Assembly: GCA_016187725.1 (NCBI GenBank) | Contig: JACPJE010000099.1 | Span: 37,439-101,438 of the forward strand | Source of the DNA: Candidatus Latescibacterota bacterium | Lineage (GTDB): Bacteria; Latescibacterota; UBA2968; UBA8231 | DNA length: 64,000 bases | Reading direction: 5' to 3' | Shown here: positions 45,088 to 53,445 of the stretch, one piece after another | Position numbering within the stretch: the stretch's first letter is position 1 | Layout: every line of letters starts with the position of its first letter | The notes under the pieces: generated by a model | The model's input: the letters and a program-made list of their open reading frames with translations, nothing else | Databases searched by the model: none | Told to the model about the DNA's origin: nothing | Position numbers and translations under genes: made by a program

Positions 45088-47520
45088 TCAAGCAGCTGAG
45101 GTGGCGAGCAACTCCTCGGATCTGGCTCTCCCTCCTGCGGCCCCGATCTGGCCGAAGAGTTCAGACGCTTCCCTCCAGCACTGCCGCGCCTCCGCCGCAC
45201 CGCCGCGCACCCACAGCGTCATCCCCAGTTCCAAGGCGCATTCGGCCTCCTCGAACCGGTTCTCGAGTTCCCCAAAAACCCACCTGGCCTGCTGCAGTCG
45301 CGCTTCTGCCGCGCGGTACAGCTCTGCCGCGCCGGCAGCCTTGGCCATCTCCCGGCAGATGATCCCCTCGACCTTGACACCCTCTGCCTGTCTCCGGCGG
45401 TCAGCGGCCCTCTTCAAATGCACCCTGGCGGCCTGCCAGCGCGACGAGGCCGCTTCTCCGCTGCCGGCATCCGCCAGCACCCTGGCCTGATGCAGCAGGA
45501 CGTATGCCAGCGCGCCTGCCGCCCCCATCTGGCGCGCCAGCACTTCGCTCTGCGTGTAATACTCCAGCGCTCGCTCCCACTCCCCCTGCGCCGCCAACAG
45601 AGTGCCTAAGCAGCAATAGGTCTGGCACAGACCGTATTTGTCGCCCGCCTTGCTGAAGGCCCGCAGGGCCTCGCTGCAGCGCAGGATCGCCTCTAGATTT
45701 AGACCCGCCATGCCGGCTGCCTGGCCCAGCCGCAGGCAAGCTTCTCCCTGCAATATAATATCCGCGCTCTTCATTGCCCAGAGGCGAACCTCCTCCAGCA
45801 GCGCGCGCGCCTCCTTCAGCAGGGTGCGCTCCAGGGCGATACTGCCCTGTTCGAGCTGAATCTGAGCACCGACGCCCTCCGGCGCTGACCCGGAAAAGCC
45901 CGCCAATGCCTCCCGGTAGAACCTGCCGGCCAGGGCCCATTCACCCCTGGCACAGCGCGCTCTACCCAACTGCAGCATGGCCCTGCCCAGGGACACCTCT
46001 CCTGCCTCTGGCCCCCACAGGCGCAGCGCTTCCAGGCAGTGCACTTCTGCCTGATTCCATTCCCCCTGCCGCCCCTCTATTTCCGCCAGTTCCAGCAAGA
46101 TCCCCAGGCGGCGCTCAGGGTATTCCTGCTCCTCCACCATCCGCTCCAGCGCGTCCAACCCCTGGCGCAGCAAGCACCGAGCCCGCCGGTAGTCGGAGGC
46201 CGCGCGGGCTTCCCCAGCGCCAGCCAGGAGGTAGGGCAGGGCCAGCGCCGGGGCTCCGGCCTGGGAGAAGTGGTAGGCCAGGCGGGAGACGTCCTTCTTT
46301 TGGCGCCGCTCCAGAATGCGGGCCAGTTGCAGGTGGAAGGCTCGCCGCTCAGGCTCTGCCAGGTCCTCGTAGAAAAACGAGCGCAACAAGGCATGCGCAA
46401 AGCGGAACCCCCCCTCACAACCGTGGATCAGGCTGGTAGTGCGCGCCAGGCGCCCCAGCGTGCGCACCACCTCGGTGGAGGCCCTCCCCAACACCTGGGC
46501 CACCAGTTTTCCTTTGAATTCGACCCCTTGCACGGCGGCACAACCGAGCAAGCTCTGCTCCTCCGGCGACAACCCCCGGGCGCGGCGCCACAGCGCGGCG
46601 CGGACAGTGTCCGGCACCCCCGTGCCCGCCCCCTGCTCTTCAGTCCAGAGTTGTTCATTTTCGCGCAACACACCCTGCTCCACCAGCAGAGCCAGGTACT
46701 GCAAGACAAAGAGCGGCACCCCTCCGCTCTCTCGGTGGAGGCGCTCGAGTAATTCTTCGCCCAGTTCTGCCCGGTTGAGCCGGGAATTGATCAACGCCCT
46801 GGTCTCCATTTCTGCCAACCCCTTCAACTCCAGGCGTTGACAGTGAGGACTGCCGCACAGGTCCAGCATGGTGCCTGCCAGATCCAGCCGGTCCTCCCGG
46901 CGCTTCTGCAACAGAATTTCTTCCGGGCGATAGGTGCACAGAATGAGGAGAGGCGCCGCACCGCTCTTCCTGCACAGATAGCGCAGCCACTGCAGCGAAA
47001 CCGCATCCGCCCAGTGCAGATCCTCCAGGCAGAGCACCAGCGGCGACGACTGCGCCACCTCGCTCAGGTGGTGCGCCAGGCGGGCGCAGAAAAGCTTCAA
47101 CTGCCACTCGGAGGGCAGGTCCCCGGCGACTGTCCGCCTGCGCCGGCGCACAGCAGGCAGGAAGAGCCCTTCCTGCAGATGCGACACCAGCTCTTCGACC
47201 GACTTCTGCATCGCCTGGCGCTGCCGCTGAGAACCAGAAGAGCGCAAGGCCCGCAGCACGCCCAGAAACAGGCTGCCAGCCACCTCGGAGCGCGCTGGAT
47301 CTGCGGCACTGCGCCAGCACTGCAGCCGGCGTTTCTCCGCCTCCTCTGCCACCGCGTCCATCAACCGCGTCTTGCCCACGCCGGCTTCTCCGGACACGGC
47401 CACCGTGCCCCCATCGCCGGCCAGGCACTCCTCCAGTCGCTCCCTGAGAAATCCCAGTTCCGCCTCTCGGCCGACCAGGGCGGAATTCACTGCCCCACCG
47501 GGGAGATTTGTGTATTCCAT
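45088..47520 (-). CDS. AAA/STAND ATPase with TPR repeats, kinase-less paralogue
   Basis: 810 aa. Walker A GEAGVGKT at 44-51, Walker B region LCLEDLHWADAVSLQW, sensor-like ILCTYRPEE, a winged-helix-like part, then TPR repeats from about residue 410 to the end. The plan and many phrases match the C-terminal two thirds of the neighbouring kinase, so the two arose by duplication, this copy without (or before gain of) the kinase domain. No HTH output domain as in MalT or LuxR regulators. ATG 47520 is preferred over an in-frame GTG at 47529. It starts just 18 nt beyond a terminator-like hairpin. Confidence 0.88.
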   Translation of the reverse strand: MEYTNLPGGAVNSALVGREAELGFLRERLEECLAGDGGTVAVSGEAGVGKTRLMDAVAEEAEKRRLQCWRSAADPARSEVAGSLFLGVLRALRSSGSQRQRQAMQKSVEELVSHLQEGLFLPAVRRRRRTVAGDLPSEWQLKLFCARLAHHLSEVAQSSPLVLCLEDLHWADAVSLQWLRYLCRKSGAAPLLILCTYRPEEILLQKRREDRLDLAGTMLDLCGSPHCQRLELKGLAEMETRALINSRLNRAELGEELLERLHRESGGVPLFVLQYLALLVEQGVLRENEQLWTEEQGAGTGVPDTVRAALWRRARGLSPEEQSLLGCAAVQGVEFKGKLVAQVLGRASTEVVRTLGRLARTTSLIHGCEGGFRFAHALLRSFFYEDLAEPERRAFHLQLARILERRQKKDVSRLAYHFSQAGAPALALPYLLAGAGEARAASDYRRARCLLRQGLDALERMVEEQEYPERRLGILLELAEIEGRQGEWNQAEVHCLEALRLWGPEAGEVSLGRAMLQLGRARCARGEWALAGRFYREALAGFSGSAPEGVGAQIQLEQGSIALERTLLKEARALLEEVRLWAMKSADIILQGEACLRLGQAAGMAGLNLEAILRCSEALRAFSKAGDKYGLCQTYCCLGTLLAAQGEWERALEYYTQSEVLARQMGAAGALAYVLLHQARVLADAGSGEAASSRWQAARVHLKRAADRRRQAEGVKVEGIICREMAKAAGAAELYRAAEARLQQARWVFGELENRFEEAECALELGMTLWVRGGAAEARQCWREASELFGQIGAAGGRARSEELLATSAA

Positions 47521-47537
47521 GGAGACCACTCACTGAA

Positions 47538-47564
47538 AAAGGCCAGTCAGATCGACTGGCCTTT
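47538..47564 (-). terminator. Strong hairpin between lipoprotein gene and ATPase gene
   Basis: Perfect 11-bp stem AAAGGCCAGTC/GACTGGCCTTT with further T on the minus strand. It ends the lipoprotein transcript and may partly insulate, or attenuate, the downstream kinase operon whose first ATG is 18 nt away. Confidence 0.75.
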
Positions 47565-47613
47565 GGGGTTCAGGACAGGCGCAAAGTCAAGGGCTTTCGG
47601 CATGGGCGCAGGG

Positions 47614-48225
47614 CTAGTTTCGGTTCCCATTGCTCATTCCGTATCGGGAGAAACCAGGGACTTCGATGCGGATCTCGGAGGTGCCATCCCCGTCGGTGCG
47701 CGAGAGAATCTTGGCATCCACCACGGTCCCGTTGTCATAGGCGTGGTAGGCAGTGATCTGCTGGAGGGGAATGTCGAGCCGGTCGTCTCCCAGGGTGACC
47801 TTCAACTCCGCGTTTCCCAGGAAGAGCAGCCCGGAGGGCGTAAAGGCCATCACCAGGTCCTGGGCGGTGTTGCCGTAGAGGGTCATGCTGATCAGCAGGG
47901 GAGAGGTCAGTCCCCCGCTGGGCACCGAGAAGGTGACCTTCAGGTCGTCGGCCACCCCAGGTCCGTTCAGGTCGGTGAGGGTGAACTGATCCCCCCAGAT
48001 GCTGAAGATTTGGGAAGCGGTCAACCCGGCTGAAGGCAGCTTGGCTGCCCGTTGGGCCGCCTGGGGCAAAAACGGCAGGTAGCTGACCCTGCCTGGATCT
48101 ATGGTGGCGGGTTGCGGGGCAACTGGGGCAGGGACTTCACCACAGCCGCAAGCCAGGACCAGCATACTCAAGACCAGAAAGGGCAGAGCACCTTTCTGCG
48201 TGAGGCGATGCAGGTTGGCAGACAT
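47614..48225 (-). CDS. Lipoprotein, paralogue 2 of signalling locus
   Basis: 203 aa from ATG 48225 with an AAGGAG site 7 nt upstream (a TTG two codons earlier is less likely). Signal peptide with lipobox LVLAC, then a Pro/Ala-rich linker and a domain of alternating strands (FTLTDLNGPGVADDLKVTFSV, broken here at DLNGPGVADD; LTSPLLISMTLYGNTAQDLVMAF). It ends with VPGFSRYGMSN plus four residues. The same domain and ending occur in the next gene upstream. No family name recognised; 'FSRY' endings occur in lipoproteins of FCB candidate phyla as far as I recall. Probably outer-membrane or periplasmic-face output of the sigma-54 promoter. Confidence 0.8.
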   Translation of the reverse strand: MSANLHRLTQKGALPFLVLSMLVLACGCGEVPAPVAPQPATIDPGRVSYLPFLPQAAQRAAKLPSAGLTASQIFSIWGDQFTLTDLNGPGVADDLKVTFSVPSGGLTSPLLISMTLYGNTAQDLVMAFTPSGLLFLGNAELKVTLGDDRLDIPLQQITAYHAYDNGTVVDAKILSRTDGDGTSEIRIEVPGFSRYGMSNGNRN

Positions 48226-48266
48226 GACCAAACTCCTTGAAAGAGGAGGGCTAGATATTTCTCAGA

Positions 48267-48292
48267 AAAGCCAGGCAGAGCGACTGGCCTTT
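48267..48292 (-). terminator. Hairpin between the two lipoprotein genes
   Basis: Minus-strand stem GGCCAG/CTGGCT flanked by A/T tracts, closely resembling the hairpin at 47538. It lies 10 nt after the first lipoprotein gene's stop, so may lower expression of the second. Confidence 0.6.
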
Positions 48293-48302
48293 CAGTGCGA
48301 CC

Positions 48303-48992
48303 TCAATTGCTCAGCCCATAGCGCGAGAATCCGGGCACATCCACCTTGATCCGGGCGTAGTCATAGAGCGGTGGCGGAGTCTCAGCTTCGCCTAGAAGTA
48401 GTACATATATATATGTTTTAACAGAAGTTATTGTCGCACCCTCCACACTGCCATCGTGATCGTGGTACGCCTCGACATCCGCAAAGGGCAGGAGCAGGGC
48501 CTTGAGGTCCAGCAGGGATTGGTCGACGCGCTGGGCGCCGATCTTGACCGCCAACTTTGCGGGCTGGTTGAACACCAGGCCGTCTGGCTCAAAGGCCATG
48601 ACCAAGTCTGACAGGTTATTCCCGTAGACGGTCATGGTGATCGTCTTGCGCTTGGACAGGTCTCCAGCCGCGACCGTGAATTCGACCTCGAGGTCATCCC
48701 TGGTCCCAGACCCGTTGAGGTCCTGGATCTTCATGGAGGCAGTCTGGTCGGGGTAGAAGGTTTTGCTGACCGTTTTACCTGTTTCAGGTATGGAGGCTAT
48801 TTTGCCCGCCCGCTCCAGAGCCTGGGGGGAAAAGGTCAGGTAGGTGACGCCGCCGGAAGCCTGGTCGAGGGAGGCGGACTCAGGAGCGAGGGGGGCTTTG
48901 CCCTCGCCGCAGCCAGTGATCAGTGCCAGGACACTGGCCAGTGAAAGGGCCAGCACAGAGGGGAGGATGAAGGAATGCCGCTTTGAAACCAT
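48303..48992 (-). CDS. Lipoprotein, paralogue 1, sigma-54-controlled
   Basis: 229 aa. Signal peptide and lipobox ALITGC (Cys28), linker, then the same domain as its neighbour (MKIQDLNGSGTRDDLEVEF, TITMTVYGNNLSDLVMAFEPDG) ending exactly in VPGFSRYGLSN. Compared with the paralogue it has an extra 25-residue loop before the last strand (VKTYIYVLLLGEAETPPPLYD) in which the DNA is unusually AT-rich (TATATATA). ATG 48992 with a GAGGAG site. A near-consensus sigma-54 promoter lies 44 nt upstream of the ATG, tying it to the NtrC-type activator of the locus. Confidence 0.82.
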   Translation of the reverse strand: MVSKRHSFILPSVLALSLASVLALITGCGEGKAPLAPESASLDQASGGVTYLTFSPQALERAGKIASIPETGKTVSKTFYPDQTASMKIQDLNGSGTRDDLEVEFTVAAGDLSKRKTITMTVYGNNLSDLVMAFEPDGLVFNQPAKLAVKIGAQRVDQSLLDLKALLLPFADVEAYHDHDGSVEGATITSVKTYIYVLLLGEAETPPPLYDYARIKVDVPGFSRYGLSN

Positions 48993-49045
48993 GATGAACT
49001 CCTCGGGGAGAAGGCAGTTATGACTGCTGCTCTGGGTTGCTGACC

Positions 49046-49063
49046 TCGCAAGTTGCGTACCAG
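49046..49063 (-). promoter_or_regulatory. Sigma-54 (-24/-12) promoter
   Basis: Minus strand reads CTGGTACGCAACTTGCGA. The GG (-24) and GC (-12) dinucleotides are separated by exactly 10 nt, and the TGGYACG-N4-TTGC pattern matches the RpoN consensus with one deviation. Predicted start near 49036, 44 nt before the lipoprotein ATG. Confidence 0.8.
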
Positions 49064-49158
49064 ATCCCCAAAAATTCATCTGCTTTCTACAAGATGTTGT
49101 TTTCTCTTGTTCTAAGACATTCCACGCCGCCTTGATGATTTGCTGGTTCAGGAAAATT

Positions 49159-49196
49159 GCGGGGGATTTCACCCAGTGCGGGGAATTTCACCCAGC
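49159..49196 (-). promoter_or_regulatory. Tandem 19-bp repeat, candidate activator-binding sites
   Basis: Two head-to-tail 19-bp units, GCGGGGGATTTCACCCAGT (49159-49177) and GCGGGGAATTTCACCCAGC (49178-49196), 17 of 19 positions equal. Each is itself an imperfect palindrome around GGGNAATTTCNCCC. Centres lie about 132 and 151 bp upstream of the sigma-54 start, the normal distance for enhancer sites of NtrC-type activators. Confidence 0.7.
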
Positions 49197-49292
49197 AAAG
49201 TCAGTCGTATCTCTTCGACCTCTCCCCTGCCCGAGCTATAAAGAGAGGCTGCCTGCTGCAGTCGCTGACAATGGGTTACTCGGCAGGTTTCA

Positions 49293-49673
49293 TCAGACCC
49301 TGAATTGTAAGATTGTCCTGCCGATCTTGATAAGATCCTCGTTCTGCAAGCGCCTAGGCTCTGTGATCCGCTCGCCATTCACAAAAGTCCCATTGGTAGT
49401 CTGCAGATCCTCCACCCAGAATGCGCCTTCAGCAAAGGTGATTCCGGCATGCCGCGCGGACACCTCTTCGTCGTCCAACACGATATCATTGCCCTCGTCT
49501 CGGCCCAGGTAGCGCTCTGCTGAGGAGACCAGGTACTCCCGACGCGCCTCCCCCTCGCCCAGCACTAGGATACGGCCCACCAGGTAGCTCTCATCAGCCA
49601 GACGGTTGCCGCATGAGGAGCAGAACTTGCTCTTGCTTTTGTTCTGGTAGCCGCAAAACGTGCAGAGTAGCAT
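49293..49673 (-). CDS. Zinc-ribbon/FHA domain protein
   Basis: 126 aa. An N-terminal zinc ribbon (CTFCG at 4-8 and CSSCG at 18-22) is joined to an FHA domain (about 48-122) with YLGRDEGNDIVL, VSARHAGI, and TTNGTFVNGERI. These carry the phospho-threonine-binding Arg, Ser/His and Asn-Gly residues. FHA domains bind phosphothreonine peptides, so this protein is a likely reader of the kinase encoded in the same locus. Cytoplasmic. Encoded 44 nt after the zinc-ribbon/TPR gene, last of the five regulatory genes before the lipoprotein promoter. Confidence 0.92.
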   Translation of the reverse strand: MLLCTFCGYQNKSKSKFCSSCGNRLADESYLVGRILVLGEGEARREYLVSSAERYLGRDEGNDIVLDDEEVSARHAGITFAEGAFWVEDLQTTNGTFVNGERITEPRRLQNEDLIKIGRTILQFRV

Positions 49674-49717
49674 TCAGCCTGACCTAGCCGGCCTCAGAGC
49701 CGCCATACCCGTGGCGT

Positions 49718-50002
49718 TCATCCAGACTTCATCTTCTCTTTTAGATCCGCAATGCACCTTTGCAGAAATTCATTTCCGGGATCCTGCCGCATCCCCTTTT
49801 CCCAGTACTCCAGTGCTTTGTGGTACTCCCCTTTCTTAAAATAGACCATGCCCAGGTTATAGTGCACATCGGAAAGGCTCAATGCCTTCTGCGTCCGGCC
49901 CTCCTTTTCGCTGAACTCCGGGGCAGCCAAGTGCTCCCCACATTGGCTGCAGAACCGGTCATCCGGCTCGCAGGGCGTCTGGCACTTCGGACATTCGGCC
50001 AT
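49718..50002 (-). CDS. Zinc-ribbon/TPR small protein
   Basis: 94 aa. Zinc ribbon CPKCQ (4-8) and CSQCG (18-22), then one and a half TPR units (about 44-85: VHYNLGMVYFKKGEYHKALEYW, truncated here at GEYHKAL). A protein-interaction adaptor with no catalytic domain. The ribbon closely matches those on its two neighbours, so the three genes share one module, perhaps docking onto a common nucleic acid or protein. Start ATG 50002, 46 nt after the receiver gene. Confidence 0.85.
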   Translation of the reverse strand: MAECPKCQTPCEPDDRFCSQCGEHLAAPEFSEKEGRTQKALSLSDVHYNLGMVYFKKGEYHKALEYWEKGMRQDPGNEFLQRCIADLKEKMKSG

Positions 50003-50048
50003 CGCTGAAATCTGCTCCTGGCAGGCGTTTATCCTGCAAATCGCGCCA

Positions 50049-50597
50049 TTACTTGGCTAGCTGCTCCCCGCATTCTCCACAAAAGCGGTCTCCCGGGTTG
50101 TGTGGGGTCTGACAGCGGGGACAGGTCCGGGCCTCTAGCGTGGTGCCGCACTGCCGGCAAAACCGATCCGCCTGCCGCGTGGGAGCGCCGCATTGAGGGC
50201 AGAAATGGGCCTGCCCTTCGCGGCCTTCCAGCACTCGTCCCAGTTCGTCCTGCAGGCGTTTCGGGTCAAAGGGCTTGGCGATGATGCCGGCGACCCCCAA
50301 TTTGATGAGGTCGTCAATCGCCTCCTGCTGCAGATAGCCCGACACCACTATAGTGGGCGGAATAGATATACCCTTCTTCTTCAGGAAGCGCAAGAGGTCC
50401 TGCCCGTGGGGGCCTGGCATATGGAGGTCCAGCAACATCGCATTCACCGACCGCCCCAGGAGGATGCTGGCAGCGCCGCTGGCGCGGTCGAGCGCGAGGG
50501 TCTGGTGGCCCATCGCCGCCACCATCTCGACCAGGGCATGACGCACAATGGAATCGTTGTCGATGATCAGGACCGTTTTCCGATTGCTCCTGTCCAT
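50049..50597 (-). CDS. Response-regulator receiver with C-terminal double zinc ribbon
   Basis: 182 aa. Receiver domain at about 7-125: acidic pair DND near 13-15, phospho-acceptor Asp in MLLDLHMPG, switch Ser in IVVSGY, Lys in IAKPFDP. Instead of a DNA-binding output it carries two zinc ribbons (CPQCG/CRQCG and CPRCQ/CGECG, about 132-178). Likely phosphorylated by the adjacent histidine kinase and passes the signal by protein contact. It starts 9 nt after the kinase stop. Confidence 0.9.
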   Translation of the reverse strand: MDRSNRKTVLIIDNDSIVRHALVEMVAAMGHQTLALDRASGAASILLGRSVNAMLLDLHMPGPHGQDLLRFLKKKGISIPPTIVVSGYLQQEAIDDLIKLGVAGIIAKPFDPKRLQDELGRVLEGREGQAHFCPQCGAPTRQADRFCRQCGTTLEARTCPRCQTPHNPGDRFCGECGEQLAK

Positions 50598-50606
50598 CCG
50601 AGCCTC

Positions 50607-51605
50607 TCATCTCCTGACGAGGTCGTCTGCAAGCTGCAAGACCAACCTGAAAATCGTCCCCTCGCCCACCTTCGAGGCGACCAGGATGTTCCCCTGCAGG
50701 TTCTCCGCTATGCTCCGGCAAATCGCCAATCCTAGCCCGGTTCCCTTATCCGCTCCCTTGGTGGTGAAAAAAGCCTCGAAGAGCTGATCCATGTTCTCCG
50801 CTCCTATACCTGGACCGTTATCCGCCACCGAGGCGAAGACACGGTCGCGGTGCAGGTCGCCCTCCTGGACCGGCAAGGCGAACCGGGTCTCCCAGCCGCG
50901 TTTCTGCTCGGTGGCGAGGATACCGGCGAGACTTCCCATCCCGGTAGAGACCAGGAGCCCCCTCTCCGGTTGCTCCTCGAGCGCGTCAGCGGCATTGACC
51001 ATCAGGTTGGTCATCACCTGCTCGATCTGGGCGGCATTCCCCCAGACCTGGGGCAGGACAGGCGCCAGGTCGGTGCGGAACTCGATCTTCTTCATCAGCG
51101 GCAGAAAGAAGTTGAGCATTTCCTCGATCAGGGGATTGAGATCGAGAGCGAGGGCGACCTGATCCAGGCGCTTCCGACGGGCGAAACGCAGGATGTTTCG
51201 CGTCATCTCCGCCAGCTTCCTAGTCGCTTCCCGGATGTGCATGAGCTCATCGCGGTATTCGAGCCTTTCCCTTGCCAGCAGCATCTGCACCCGCCCCGAG
51301 AGCACCGTCAAAGGGTTATTGATCTCGTGGACAATGGCGGCGGCCATCTGCCCCATGGCGCTCAGCCGTTCTGAGTGCACCAGCATGTGCTGGGTCTCTT
51401 GCAGTTCTGCCAGTCTCTGCTGCAGCTCCTGGTTCCTCTTTCTCAGCTCCTGATAGGTGATCTCGGTCTCGTAGTTTTTCGTACTGAGGGCCTCTTCCAA
51501 CTGCTTGTAGGTCGTCTCCAATTCGTCGAGCAGGGCTAGCCGCTCGGCCTTCAGGGCTTCGAGTTCTGTGCGCACCGCCCTTCGCTCTTTTTCAGATCTA
51601 GGCAT
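50607..51605 (-). CDS. Soluble histidine kinase
   Basis: 332 aa without signal peptide, membrane helix or named sensor domain. Residues 1-75 are a long coiled coil (ERRAVRTELEALKAERLALL and on), followed by the HisKA domain with VHEINNPLTVL (His about 93) and an HATPase_c domain with NLMVNAADAL (N box), DNGPGIG (G1), TTKGADKGTGLGL (F/G2). Sensory input must come from a partner bound to the coiled coil. Candidate targets are the adjacent zinc-ribbon receiver and the NtrC-type activator encoded 28 nt upstream. Confidence 0.93.
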   Translation of the reverse strand: MPRSEKERRAVRTELEALKAERLALLDELETTYKQLEEALSTKNYETEITYQELRKRNQELQQRLAELQETQHMLVHSERLSAMGQMAAAIVHEINNPLTVLSGRVQMLLARERLEYRDELMHIREATRKLAEMTRNILRFARRKRLDQVALALDLNPLIEEMLNFFLPLMKKIEFRTDLAPVLPQVWGNAAQIEQVMTNLMVNAADALEEQPERGLLVSTGMGSLAGILATEQKRGWETRFALPVQEGDLHRDRVFASVADNGPGIGAENMDQLFEAFFTTKGADKGTGLGLAICRSIAENLQGNILVASKVGEGTIFRLVLQLADDLVRR

Positions 51606-51633
51606 GCTTCTCCGTTTTCACCTGCCCGCAGCA

Positions 51634-53058
<1,425 letters not shown>

Positions 53059-53445
53059 CGCGACCTTTCCAAAGGTACTAGAGCCGCCGCTCTTTGCAAT
53101 ATAAGTAATAATGACTAATACAACTAACGACCCAAATAATAACAACTAAAAAAAAGTCGCAAGGCCCGCTCTCCCGAGCAGCTCTGCGACCACTAGGCAA
53201 ATCACTCTGCAGCACTGCTCCGGGTGGTTGGCTTTTGCCTTCAAGCGGATGGGGGCAGCACCGCGCGGAAGAAAGGGGCTCGTGGCCCGGACAGCCGATA
53301 TATGGGATGGGAGGGTTGTAGATCCTCAATTGGCGATGGAAAAAACCCGGCTATTTTGTTATACTATAAGAAATACTTTGAGAAACAGAACAGCCCACCC
53401 CGCATCTAGGCGCGAGCAGCCCTGTGCGCCGTCCATACGCACCCT
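53059..53445. promoter_or_regulatory. Divergent regulatory region with internal terminator
   Basis: 387 bp without a convincing gene. A very AT-rich stretch at 53095-53150 probably holds the promoter of the activator operon (TATATT near 53100 on the minus strand). A second AT-rich patch (53350-53385, overlapping TATACT/TATAGT on the two strands) could start transcripts in both directions. Between them lies an intrinsic terminator pointing left. A short minus-strand frame across 53078-53329 shows no protein-like features. Confidence 0.5.
53148..53190 (-). terminator. Intrinsic terminator upstream of the activator gene
   Basis: Minus-strand hairpin with outer stem GTCGCA/TGCGAC and inner GCTC/GAGC pairing, then eight T. 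No gene precedes it on this strand within the gap, so it ends an unannotated short transcript or a leader. Confidence 0.7.

Noticed and set aside
53078..53329. 83-codon minus-strand reading frame before the activator gene
   Set aside because: It crosses a perfect terminator hairpin and has no protein-like composition or ribosome site.
53195..53445. c-di-GMP or other known riboswitch in the divergent region
   Set aside because: Short phrases such as GGCAAA and GGTTGGC recall GEMM aptamers, but the conserved core order is not present on either strand.
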